Assembly: GCF_001465545.3 (NCBI RefSeq)
Contig: NZ_CP013480.3
Location: 2,914,001-2,978,000 of the forward strand
Length of the DNA stretch: 64,000 bases
Source: Pandoraea norimbergensis
Lineage (GTDB): Bacteria; Pseudomonadota; Gammaproteobacteria; Burkholderiales; Burkholderiaceae
Direction: 5' to 3'
A program made the translations under genes and the position numbers. Shown in pieces: positions 8,933 through 17,111 of this stretch; the stretch's first letter is position 1, and every line of letters begins with the position of its first letter. Under the pieces are notes generated by a model. It saw only the letters and a list, made by a program, of their open reading frames with translations. It ran no database searches and was not told the DNA's origin.

Positions 8933-11185
8933 CTACAGCTTGTAGCTGAGCGAAACCATGACATTGCGCGGCTCACCATAAAGGGCCTGATTGTAGAAAC
9001 CTGTCATGGCGTAATACCGCTTGTCGAAGACGTTATTGACGTTCATCGATACCGTCGCGTGCTTCGTCAACGCGTATCGCGCCATCAACGACGCGGTGGC
9101 GTAAGCGCTTTGTCCCACTTCCACGGTTCCGTTGGGGCTGACGGCGGACTGATAGAACCGGCTTTGCCAATTGAGCCCGCCGCCGACCGTGAGTCGAGCC
9201 CAAGCCCCGGACAAGCGGTAAGTGGTGAACAGCCGAGCGGTGGTGCGTGGAATCTGGCAGCTCATCCGGCTGCCATCGCCATTAGATGCTGTGAAGTGTG
9301 AAACTCCCGCGTACACGTTCCAGCCTTGTGCCACCTCGCCTTGAACATCGACATCCATGCCCTTCGATTCGGTGCCGCTGGCCGCGTAATAGGCTTGTGT
9401 TCCATCAGGCAGAAGCCGGCCAGCGTCGATCTGGGCGACGTTATCGAGCTTGGCTTGGAAGAGGGCGATCGAGGCATTGAGCCGGCCATCGAGGTATTCG
9501 CCTTTGAGGCCGACTTCCGCATTCTTTCCGGTTGTCGGCGCAAGAATGTTGCCGTTCCTGTCGCGGTATGTCTGCGGGTTGAAGATCGCCGTATAACTGG
9601 CATAGGCGGAGTACGTGTCGTTGAGGTCATAAACCAGCCCGACATATGGGACAAACTTCGCGGCCGTCTTGTAATGGAATGAGCTGGTCTCGGAATTCTG
9701 ATCAACTTCGTAATTGCTGAATCGACCGCCTGCGATCAGCTTCGCCCGATTAGACAGCGAGAATCGCGCGGCACTGTAGAAGCCGCTTTGCTTCACGCGA
9801 GTTCGCGTCAAGGTATAAGACGCCGCGTTGAAATCGGGTTCCGGATAGTTGCCGTTCCAGTCATAGAAGTTGCCGATCGGCGTGCCGGGAAAGACGAAGC
9901 CGGTTTCGTGATCGTCCGAGTTAAGGTTTGACGCAATGGCCCCAATGACCAGCTCATGTTTTCGGCCGAAAAGCCGGAATGGGCCGGTGGCCATGACATC
10001 GAAGTTGTTCTGCCGGGTCTCGAGCAGCCCGGCGGCTGCCACGGGAATCAGCCCCTGACCGGTGAGCTTATCGGGATAGCCCAACACCGACAGCAGCCGG
10101 GAATCCGCATTCGCCCGCTTCTGACTAAACTCCGCCCGCAGTTTCCAACCGTTATCGAATCGCTGCTCAAGATCGGCAAAGGCGGTTTTCAGGGTGCTGT
10201 CCCACGTGCTCCAGTTCGCCGCCATGTTGGTCGAACGAGGCCATTGCGTGGTCGACCCATCGCTGAAAAACAGCGGCTGGCCGCCCCAAGGCATTCCCTT
10301 GGGCACCGAGTGTGAATACTGGTAACCGACGGAAAGGGTCGTGCTCGACGTCAGGTCTGCGTCCACCACGCCATAGAGCGATTGGCGCTTCAATGTGTAG
10401 CGATCCAGAAACGAGTGTGAATTCTGATTCACGGCCACGAGGCGAGCGCGGATGCGCCCATCGGCACTCAGTGGCGTCGATAGATCGACGGCCTCGCGGT
10501 AGTTATCCCACGAACCCGCGCTTATCGATGCTGACGCGGCAAAGTCTTTCGACGGTCGTTTGCGCACCAGATTGATGGATGCCGACGGGTTGCCGGTCCC
10601 GCTCAGCAACCCCGTTGCGCCCCGGACAATCTCGACCCGGTCGTAAAACGCAGCGTCCTGAATACCGTCTCCCGGAACGAAGGTATTGGGGAGTGCCGCC
10701 GTGGGCACGCCGTCGTAATTGAATTGGGTGATTTCGAATCCGCGCGAATAGAACGACACGCGACCACCGCCGCCATCGAGCGCGTAAGACGAGATACCCG
10801 TGCTGTTGTTGAGCACATCGGTGATGGCGGTCATCCGCTGATCCTCCATGCGCTGTTGGGTCACGACCGTCACCGATTGCGGCGTGTCGCGCAACGACAG
10901 CGGCAAGCCGGTTGCCGCCGAGGTCTGGCCGGTGGTGTAGGAGAGGGTGCCTTCCGTCGTGGCTTCCGGCTTGGCGGCGCTGACCTCGACCGCCGGCAAG
11001 CTGACCACCGCCGTCTCGGCTGGCGGCGCTTGTGCAGCCTCCGTGTCGCCGTCGGTGGGTAGCGCCCATCCCGGCACCGGTGCGGCGAGCGCCAGTGCCA
11101 ACGCAGCAGCCAAGCGAGTGTTTTGCAGCGAATGGCGCGTGGCGGGTTGCGCCGCACGCCGGTGGCGAATCAGAGAGTTGGTCAT
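8933..11185 (-). CDS. TonB-dependent siderophore receptor
   Basis: A 750-residue outer-membrane receptor for ferric siderophores. After a signal peptide ending about residue 42 (PGWALP), a short region leads to the plug domain, with LSLRDTPQSVTVVTQQRMEDQ and the later RGATGLLSGTGNPSASINLVRKRP. This is the pattern of the FhuA/FpvA-like TonB-siderophore subfamily. The rest is a 22-strand barrel, ending in the NVFDKRYYAM box and a terminal YKL. I see no N-terminal secretin/TonB short signalling domain, so it should not be a sigma-factor transducer. The start at 11185 is preferred because it gives a normal signal peptide. A Fur-box match lies about 30 bases upstream. The siderophore is unknown; no biosynthesis genes are nearby. 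Confidence 0.93.
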   Translation of the reverse strand: MTNSLIRHRRAAQPATRHSLQNTRLAAALALALAAPVPGWALPTDGDTEAAQAPPAETAVVSLPAVEVSAAKPEATTEGTLSYTTGQTSAATGLPLSLRDTPQSVTVVTQQRMEDQRMTAITDVLNNSTGISSYALDGGGGRVSFYSRGFEITQFNYDGVPTAALPNTFVPGDGIQDAAFYDRVEIVRGATGLLSGTGNPSASINLVRKRPSKDFAASASISAGSWDNYREAVDLSTPLSADGRIRARLVAVNQNSHSFLDRYTLKRQSLYGVVDADLTSSTTLSVGYQYSHSVPKGMPWGGQPLFFSDGSTTQWPRSTNMAANWSTWDSTLKTAFADLEQRFDNGWKLRAEFSQKRANADSRLLSVLGYPDKLTGQGLIPVAAAGLLETRQNNFDVMATGPFRLFGRKHELVIGAIASNLNSDDHETGFVFPGTPIGNFYDWNGNYPEPDFNAASYTLTRTRVKQSGFYSAARFSLSNRAKLIAGGRFSNYEVDQNSETSSFHYKTAAKFVPYVGLVYDLNDTYSAYASYTAIFNPQTYRDRNGNILAPTTGKNAEVGLKGEYLDGRLNASIALFQAKLDNVAQIDAGRLLPDGTQAYYAASGTESKGMDVDVQGEVAQGWNVYAGVSHFTASNGDGSRMSCQIPRTTARLFTTYRLSGAWARLTVGGGLNWQSRFYQSAVSPNGTVEVGQSAYATASLMARYALTKHATVSMNVNNVFDKRYYAMTGFYNQALYGEPRNVMVSLSYKL

Positions 11186-11212
11186 GGCAGATGTCGTTAA
11201 TATTTCGTTAAT

Positions 11213-11231
11213 GCAAACGACAATCATTCTC
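11213..11231 (-). promoter_or_regulatory. Probable Fur box of the siderophore receptor
   Basis: The 19-mer starting GCAAACGACAATC and ending ATTCTC agrees with the classical Fur consensus at 14 of 19 positions by eye. It sits just upstream of the receptor start, where iron-dependent repression is expected. Confidence 0.65.
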
Positions 11232-11458
11232 AAGTTCGAGGCAAAGCGGGTAAATGCCGCGCCATGCACTCCATGATTGCGCCAGACGCATCGGTTTCAA
11301 ATTGGCGTTTTATGTTGTGATCTAATGGAGTCCGCAATATCTGTGCTTTTGATGTTTCAGTACGTCATCGAATACCTCTCTGTGTAAATCCGGTGCCGCA
11401 AGGCGCCTATCAGAACGCCGGTGTTTCAACACTGGCTTTGACACCAGGAGCGAGCGCA

Positions 11459-12697
11459 ATGGCAGAAACTCTCATCAAGGTCGACCTGAAGCAGTCCGCG
11501 TACGAAAACGAGCAGGTGCATAACCGTTGGCATCCCGACATTCCGATGGCGTGCTGGGTGAAGCCCGGCGACGATTTCATTCTGGAGACGTACGACTGGA
11601 CGGGCGGCTTCATCAAAAACGATGACAGTGCAGATGACGTGCGCGACATCGACCTATCGATCGTGCATTTCCTGTCGGGCCCTGTCGGCGTGCAAGGTGC
11701 AGAGCCCGGCGATCTGCTTGTGGTCGATCTGCTGGACATCGGTGCGAAGGCCGACAGTCAGTGGGGCTTCAATGGCTTCTTCTCGAAGACCAACGGTGGC
11801 GGTTTTCTCACCGATCACTTTCCGCACGCGCAAAAATCCATCTGGGATTTCCACGGTCTGTACACGAGTTCGCGCCATATTCCGGGCGTCAATTTTGCCG
11901 GGCTGATTCACCCGGGGCTGATCGGTTGTCTGCCTGACCCGAAGCTGCTGGAGACGTGGAACGAGCGCGAAACCGGGCTCATCGCGACGGCACCCGAGCG
12001 TGTCCCGCCGCTGGCGAATCCGCCGTTTGCCGCGACAGCGCATATGGGGAAGCTGTCGGGCGCGGCGCGTGAGAAGGCTGCGGCAACGGGCGCACGGACC
12101 GTGCCGCCGCGTGAGCATGGCGGCAACTGCGACATCAAGGATTTGTCGCGCGGCTCGAAGGTGTTCTTCCCGGTGTATGTCGATGGCGCGGGCCTTTCCG
12201 TCGGCGATCTCCATTTCAGCCAAGGCGACGGTGAGATAACGTTCTGCGGCGCCATTGAAATGGCCGGGTGGGTTCACATGCGCGTGAACATCATCAAGGG
12301 CGGCATGGCGAAGTACGGCATTCGCAACCCGGTGTTCCAGCCCAGCCCGATGACACCGTCGTACAACGACTATCTGATCTTCGAAGGGATATCAGTGGAC
12401 GAGCAGGGCGGTCAGCACTATCTCGACGTGACGGTGGCCTATCGTCAGGCTTGTCTGAACGCCATCGAGTATCTGAAGAAGTTCGGTTATTCGGGCTCGC
12501 AGGCGTATTCGATTCTCGGCTGCGCGCCGGTGCAGGGGCATATCAGCGGGGTGGTGGACATTCCAAATGCCTGCGCGACGCTGTGGCTGCCGACGCAGAT
12601 CTTCGACTTCGATATTCGCCCGAACGCCGATGGACCGATCCGGCATGTGAAAGGCGGCGTGGATATGCCATGTTCGCCCGATCTCGTGAAGTCCTGA
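11459..12697 (+). CDS. fmdA: Formamidase (acetamidase/formamidase family)
   Basis: Hydrolyses formamide to formate and ammonia, a nitrogen-scavenging step in the cytoplasm. The 412-residue product begins with IKVDLKQSAYENEQVHNRWHPDIP and has EHGGNCDIKDLSRGSKVFFPVYVDGAGLSVGDLHFSQGDGE in the middle, both hallmarks of FmdA/AmiF-type formamidases. Length matches the family. The ATG at 11459 is preceded by AGGAG. The gene is followed after 25 bp by fmdB, the classical neighbour, and the pair forms an operon ending at a strong terminator at 13081-13119. The substrate could be another short amide, but the FmdB neighbour favours formamide. Confidence 0.93.
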   Translation: MAETLIKVDLKQSAYENEQVHNRWHPDIPMACWVKPGDDFILETYDWTGGFIKNDDSADDVRDIDLSIVHFLSGPVGVQGAEPGDLLVVDLLDIGAKADSQWGFNGFFSKTNGGGFLTDHFPHAQKSIWDFHGLYTSSRHIPGVNFAGLIHPGLIGCLPDPKLLETWNERETGLIATAPERVPPLANPPFAATAHMGKLSGAAREKAAATGARTVPPREHGGNCDIKDLSRGSKVFFPVYVDGAGLSVGDLHFSQGDGEITFCGAIEMAGWVHMRVNIIKGGMAKYGIRNPVFQPSPMTPSYNDYLIFEGISVDEQGGQHYLDVTVAYRQACLNAIEYLKKFGYSGSQAYSILGCAPVQGHISGVVDIPNACATLWLPTQIFDFDIRPNADGPIRHVKGGVDMPCSPDLVKS

Positions 12698-12722
12698 CGC
12701 GTTGCATCAACCGGAGGCAGAC

Positions 12723-13067
12723 ATGCCGATTTACGACTTCGAATGCGGGCGTTGCGGGCCGTTTGTGGTGATGCGGCGGATCACGGATCGCGACGCACCG
12801 AGTCATTGCCCGGACTGTGGCGGCGAAGGGGCTCGGGTGATTTCGGCCCCGTCGCTGGCGTTGATGGGGAATGCGAACCGTACCGCTCACGCATCGAATG
12901 AGCGTGCGGCGAATGCGCCGCGTCAGTCGGGCGATGGCGCCTCGAGACGCCACCGGGCCGGATGCAGTTGTTGTTCCGGTGGCAAGGTGGCGTTGGCCGG
13001 GGCTAGTCAGGAAGCGTCCGGTGGGCTCAAACGGCCTGCTGGCAGGCCTTGGATGATCAGTCATTGA
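12723..13067 (+). CDS. fmdB: FmdB-family zinc-ribbon protein
   Basis: A 114-residue protein whose first 45 residues match the FmdB/CxxC-CxxC regulatory family: MPIYDFECGRCG with Cys8 and Cys11, then CPDCGGEG with Cys33 and Cys36, expected to bind one zinc. FmdB was named as a putative regulator of formamidase expression in Methylophilus; the molecular role is still unclear. The C-terminal half is low-complexity, with an extra CSCCSGG cluster. It lies 25 bp after fmdA with GGAGGCAG upstream of the ATG. Confidence 0.9.
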   Translation: MPIYDFECGRCGPFVVMRRITDRDAPSHCPDCGGEGARVISAPSLALMGNANRTAHASNERAANAPRQSGDGASRRHRAGCSCCSGGKVALAGASQEASGGLKRPAGRPWMISH

Positions 13068-13080
13068 CACGTTGTTTTGC

Positions 13081-13119
13081 ACGGCGCAACGCCCGAGCCA
13101 TCGGCGTTGCGCCGTTTTT
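13081..13119 (+). terminator. Rho-independent terminator of fmdAB
   Basis: ACGGCGCAACGCC (13081-13093) and GGCGTTGCGCCGT (13103-13115) form a perfect 13-bp stem followed by TTTTT. Confidence 0.95.
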
Positions 13120-13194
13120 GTTCCGTCCGCCATTTCTCTACAATAGTGCCGGCGCCGATCCCCCTCGGACGCCTCGACGATCAGGAGACATGCG

Positions 13195-14739
13195 GTGCAC
13201 AAGAGAAGAATTGCCGGGTTGGGACTGAGCCTTATGACGATGCTTGCCGCGCCCGCCATGGCGCAAAACACAACCGACGCCACCACGGCCACGGCCACAG
13301 CCACTGCGCCGCAACGCGACGCCTTCTTTTGGCTGGGAGAAATCAACAAGGCTTCGCTGGTCATCAATACCCGGCAGGGCTTGCTGGATGCCAAGCTCGC
13401 ACCGCACATCGCCAGCGGGCTCGATACGGTGCTGCGCGCGGGCGATCAACCCGGCGGTGCACGTCCCGATCTGGTCATCACGTTTGAGCCGTTGCTGATC
13501 AAGGCTGCCGGTGTCGAAGCCACGCTGTTGCACGCAGGCCGCTCCAGTCAGGACATGTTGGCGACGGTGCGCGCCGCGATGTACCGCGACCGGTTGCTCG
13601 TCCTCGCCGCGCAGTTGCGCACCACGACGGCGACGCTGCGCCGGCTTGCCCAACAGTACGAATCGACCATCGTGCCGAACTACACCAATGGTGTGGCGGC
13701 GCAACCCAACAGCTACGGCCACTATCTGCTGGGCCACGTAGCGGGGCTTCAGCGCGATGCGCAGCGCCTGCATGAGTTGTATGCGCGTGTCGATCTTTCG
13801 CCGATGGGCACGACGGTGCTCAATGGCACGAGCTGGCCGCTCGATCGCGACAAGATGGCGCATTCGCTCGGCTTTGCCGACAAGGTGGATAACGCCTACG
13901 ACGCGTCGCAGATTGCGGCAACGGACTTGCCGGTCGAGATCGGCGCGCTTTCGACGAGTATTGCGCTGCATACGTCGGCCTTCGTTCAGGACGTCATGGT
14001 GCAGTACGCGCAGCCGCGGCCGTGGATCTTGCTGCGTGAAGGCGGCGGCAATACGTACGTCTCAAGTGCCATGCCGCAAAAGCGCAATCCGGGCCTGCTC
14101 AACGACACGCGCACCGCAGCGTCAATGGTCGTGACGCTCGGCGTGGGACGCGCGATCGCCGCGCACAACATTCCGCCGGGCATGAACGACGCGAAGCATA
14201 TCGACGAAAACATGGCGGTGCTGGACCGGACCACGGCGCTGCTCAAGCGCTGGGATCGCGTGCTGAACGCGCTGGTGATCGACCCGAAGCGCGCGCTCGA
14301 AGAGCTCGACAGCGACTGGACCGCTTCGCAGGAAATTGCCGACGTGCTGATGCGCGAGCATGGCCTGCCGTTCCGGGTGGGGCATCACTTTGCATCGGAG
14401 ATCGTCGACTACGCGAAGGCCAACGACCTTCGTCCGAGCAACTTCCCTTATGCCGAAGCGCAGCGCATCTTCAAGCAGACTTTGACGGAGATGCAGGTGA
14501 GCGGCGGCGATCTGCCGATGAGCGAAGCGCAATTCCGCGCAACGCTCGATCCGACGGCGATCGTCATGCATCGTGCGACGTCCGGAGGCCCTCAGCCTGC
14601 TGAAATGAAGCGCATGCTGGCACGCACCGATCGTGAGCTGGATGCCGACGGTAAGTGGATCGATACCCACCGCCAGACCATCGACCGGTCGCTGGCGTCA
14701 CTCGACAGCGACTTTCAGCGGTATTTGCCGGCGAAGTAG
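13195..14739 (+). CDS. Exported argininosuccinate-lyase-like protein (aspartase/fumarase superfamily)
   Basis: A 514-residue protein related to argininosuccinate lyase, which splits argininosuccinate to arginine and fumarate. It keeps the superfamily signature as SSAMPQKRNPG at about residues 292-302, and an upstream region equivalent to the T-x-x-H-x-Q block reads QPNSYGHYLLGHV. Unlike true ArgH it starts with a Sec signal peptide (HKRRIAGLGLSLMTMLAAPAMAQ, cleavage after AMA), so it should act in the periplasm. The GTG at 13195 is the only start that includes the leader. It is monocistronic. The real substrate is unknown; a role in degrading an extracytoplasmic C4-dicarboxylate adduct is a guess. 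Confidence 0.8.
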   Translation: MHKRRIAGLGLSLMTMLAAPAMAQNTTDATTATATATAPQRDAFFWLGEINKASLVINTRQGLLDAKLAPHIASGLDTVLRAGDQPGGARPDLVITFEPLLIKAAGVEATLLHAGRSSQDMLATVRAAMYRDRLLVLAAQLRTTTATLRRLAQQYESTIVPNYTNGVAAQPNSYGHYLLGHVAGLQRDAQRLHELYARVDLSPMGTTVLNGTSWPLDRDKMAHSLGFADKVDNAYDASQIAATDLPVEIGALSTSIALHTSAFVQDVMVQYAQPRPWILLREGGGNTYVSSAMPQKRNPGLLNDTRTAASMVVTLGVGRAIAAHNIPPGMNDAKHIDENMAVLDRTTALLKRWDRVLNALVIDPKRALEELDSDWTASQEIADVLMREHGLPFRVGHHFASEIVDYAKANDLRPSNFPYAEAQRIFKQTLTEMQVSGGDLPMSEAQFRATLDPTAIVMHRATSGGPQPAEMKRMLARTDRELDADGKWIDTHRQTIDRSLASLDSDFQRYLPAK

Positions 14740-14855
14740 GGGATGAGGGGGTAGCGAGGAGGGGCGGGGCAGGCTGCCTTGACCGCGTCGATGTTCAGGG
14801 CATAAGGTGATGGCTCATCCGGTCTTTGCGGATGATCCGACGATAGGAGAACACC

Positions 14856-15236
14856 ATGTCCCAGCCGTCATCTACGCTCACCCCCGCTTTTATCGAACAG
14901 CAACGAAAACGTCTCGAAGCCATGCGCCAGCAGTTGCTGGGCGGCGAAGAGAACACGATCGCCGACGAGGCGTCGTTGCAGTCCGAGCACGGCGACGAAG
15001 CCCAAGAATTCGAAGACGATGCACAGACGCTGGCACAAGACGAAGTCAACCAGAACCTGCGCAACGTGAACAACAACCGTATTGGCGATATCGAACGTGC
15101 GTTGCAGAAGATCGCCGACGGCACCTACGGTTTCTCCGACGAAAGCGGTGATCCGATTCCGAAGGCAAGACTTGAAGTGGCGCCGGAAGCCGTCTTAACT
15201 GTCGCGGAGCAAAGTCGTCGTGAAGCCGGGGATTAA
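14856..15236 (+). CDS. TraR/DksA-family protein lacking zinc-finger cysteines
   Basis: A 126-residue protein with the layout of the small TraR/DksA group: a N-terminal coiled-coil segment (about residues 10-85, with acidic DEAQEFEDDAQ where the DksA tip would be) and a C-terminal YGFSDESGDPIPKARLEVAPEAVLTVAEQS. The last segment lines up with the DksA zinc finger, but none of the four cysteines is present and the protein contains no cysteine at all. Such proteins may still bind RNA polymerase in the secondary channel; function here is inferred. The start at 14856 follows AGGAGAAC. It is monocistronic between the exported lyase and a convergent GntR gene. Confidence 0.82.
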   Translation: MSQPSSTLTPAFIEQQRKRLEAMRQQLLGGEENTIADEASLQSEHGDEAQEFEDDAQTLAQDEVNQNLRNVNNNRIGDIERALQKIADGTYGFSDESGDPIPKARLEVAPEAVLTVAEQSRREAGD

Positions 15237-15244
15237 TGCCGACG

Positions 15245-15946
15245 TCAGTTGTGATTTGCGGCTTCCGCCTCGGTCTGCTCGATGGCTTTGATGATGATGT
15301 GCAGCGTGGCGTCCAGGTGATCGACCGTGTGACGCCGGCAAGCCGTAACATCGCGCGCCCGGTATTCGTCGAGCATCTTCTGATGTTCTTGATTGCTCAC
15401 ATCGACGTGCACGGGGCGCATATACAACGACAGGGCAATGTAGGGCCCCGAAGCATCACGCAAGGTCTTGATCAGGTGGGCGAGACGCGACTCGTCTTGC
15501 GACGCCCAGAGCGCCGCGTGAAACGCCTGATTCAACTCAGTCCATTTGACGACGTCCGACGTCGCCACCATCTCGAGGTGCAACGCCTCTGCCTGCGCGA
15601 TATCTTCTTCCCGAAGCGTGGCCATCGCTTGCTCGGCCATCATCGGTTCGAGTGTTTTACGCAGACGGTACAGCTCGTTGACATCGTCGATCGTGAGACC
15701 GCGCACCACGGCACCGCGGTGAACGTCGAAAAACACCAGCCCCTCGGAGACCAGCGTGCGCAGCGCTTCGCGCACGGGCGTCGTCGACATATCAAGACGA
15801 CGCGCGAGATCGTCCTGCCGAAGGCGGTCTCCCGCCTTCAACTTGCCTTGCAGAATCTCGGTGCGTAGTGTCTCGATGGCATATTGATATGCCGTGAGTC
15901 GACGACGGCCAGACGAGCCGGACGCGCTGGCAGATGCGGAGGACAT
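15245..15946 (-). CDS. GntR-family regulator, FCD (FadR) subfamily
   Basis: A 233-residue repressor-type protein. The winged helix (about residues 20-85) contains LRQDDLARRLDMSTTPVREALRTLVSEGLV, a very typical GntR recognition helix, and the all-helical FCD ligand domain follows (metal-binding histidines expected within FHAAL and the later EHQKML). It is the second gene of a minus-strand pair, 27 bp after the asparaginase gene. It probably controls that operon and the divergent symporter through the dyad at 17033-17056. The ATG at 15946 is favoured; a TTG at 15955 is possible, and neither has a strong Shine-Dalgarno. Confidence 0.9.
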   Translation of the reverse strand: MSSASASASGSSGRRRLTAYQYAIETLRTEILQGKLKAGDRLRQDDLARRLDMSTTPVREALRTLVSEGLVFFDVHRGAVVRGLTIDDVNELYRLRKTLEPMMAEQAMATLREEDIAQAEALHLEMVATSDVVKWTELNQAFHAALWASQDESRLAHLIKTLRDASGPYIALSLYMRPVHVDVSNQEHQKMLDEYRARDVTACRRHTVDHLDATLHIIIKAIEQTEAEAANHN

Positions 15947-15973
15947 GCTTTTCAAAGGGGTGCCATGTGAAGA

Positions 15974-16984
15974 TTATTGACGCGTGAGTTTACTCCAATT
16001 TGCCAGCGCTTCTCCGAGCGCTCCGGGCGCGACGCCCGAGGCAATTAGCGCCACGACCAACAACCGCGCCTTGAGCGCAGACAGCCAGCCGGACAGATGC
16101 GCACCACGCCGGGCAAGATCAATTTCGGCGCCGACATAGCCGTAAGTCTTCGATGCGGTCGACCCGCTTGCCGCACGGCTGGCGATCACCACCGGCACTT
16201 GTGCTGCCAGACGGCTGATACGCTCGGCGAATCCGAACGAGACGTGGCCGGCACCCAGCGCCGCGATCACAACGGCCTCGTAGCCACCGTTGACCGCCAT
16301 CTCCGCCAGTTCGCCGTCGTCACCCAAAACCGCCGTCACTAGCGCGACTTTGGGCCAATCACGCACCGGGCGCGCCAAGGGTTGGGGGCGAACCGGCTTG
16401 GCGTGGAAAAACGTCGGACGCCCTTCAACGATACGCGCCGCGACACCGCCGTCGTGCGACACGAATGCCTGCACGGCCAGCGCATCGCCCTTGCTAACCC
16501 AACGCGCGTAGTGGGCGGTGTCGTTCATCAACACGAGTACGCCGCGACCCACGCTGTCGGGATGCGCCGCCGTGCGCACGGCGGCCAACAGATTCGCAGG
16601 ACCGTCCGCGCCAGCGGCTTGCGGCGCGCGCATCGCCCCGGTCACGATCAGCGGCTGCGGCAACTTCCAGAACAAATCCAGCAGGAAAGCGGTTTCCTCA
16701 AGCGTATCGGTGCCTTGCGTGAGCACGACACCGCTGGCGCCGTCGGCGATCTGCTGCTCAGCCCAGGTGAGGGCGGCCATCAGGTCGCCATAACCCAGCG
16801 ACGCGCTCGGTAGTTGGCGAAGTGATGTCGCCTTGATGGTCGCCACGTCGGACAGGCCGGGCACGGAGTTAGTCAGTTGCGCAGCGTCGAGCGTAGGAAC
16901 GACGCCGCCGGCAGCGTCTGACGGCGTCATGCTGATCGTCCCGCCAAGGGAGGCGACGGCAACCACGGGAAGCGAGTTGGACAT
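15974..16984 (-). CDS. L-asparaginase (type I/II family)
   Basis: Hydrolyses asparagine to aspartate and ammonia. The 336-residue product carries both active-site motifs: the first threonine in ASLGGTISM (Thr16), and VVLTQGTDTLEETAFLLDL with the second threonine and Asp; Lys is expected in the later NDTAHYARWVSKGDA region. No signal peptide is present, so it should be cytoplasmic, unlike the high-affinity periplasmic enzyme. It heads an operon with the GntR regulator and is divergent from an MFS symporter, which suggests uptake and degradation of one compound. Related enzymes act on other beta-amides, so the substrate may differ. Confidence 0.88.
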   Translation of the reverse strand: MSNSLPVVAVASLGGTISMTPSDAAGGVVPTLDAAQLTNSVPGLSDVATIKATSLRQLPSASLGYGDLMAALTWAEQQIADGASGVVLTQGTDTLEETAFLLDLFWKLPQPLIVTGAMRAPQAAGADGPANLLAAVRTAAHPDSVGRGVLVLMNDTAHYARWVSKGDALAVQAFVSHDGGVAARIVEGRPTFFHAKPVRPQPLARPVRDWPKVALVTAVLGDDGELAEMAVNGGYEAVVIAALGAGHVSFGFAERISRLAAQVPVVIASRAASGSTASKTYGYVGAEIDLARRGAHLSGWLSALKARLLVVALIASGVAPGALGEALANWSKLTRQ

Positions 16985-17032
16985 GGTGGAGGTGGGCAAG
17001 GTGGAGAGTTTATTGATTTCAGTTGAAGTGCA

Positions 17033-17056
17033 TTGTGCATTATATATAATCGACAA
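17033..17056. promoter_or_regulatory. AT-rich dyad, probable GntR operator
   Basis: A 24-bp element between the divergent asparaginase and MFS genes: TTGT, two bases, the perfect 12-bp palindrome ATTATATATAAT, two bases, ACAA. TTGT...ACAA half-sites suit FCD-type GntR proteins, and the AT core could also be the -10 region of either promoter. Confidence 0.6.
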
Positions 17057-17111
17057 TCGTTTGCGAAGGGCATCGGGCGCTTCGCAGAGAAATCAACACC
17101 TAGGAGACGTC

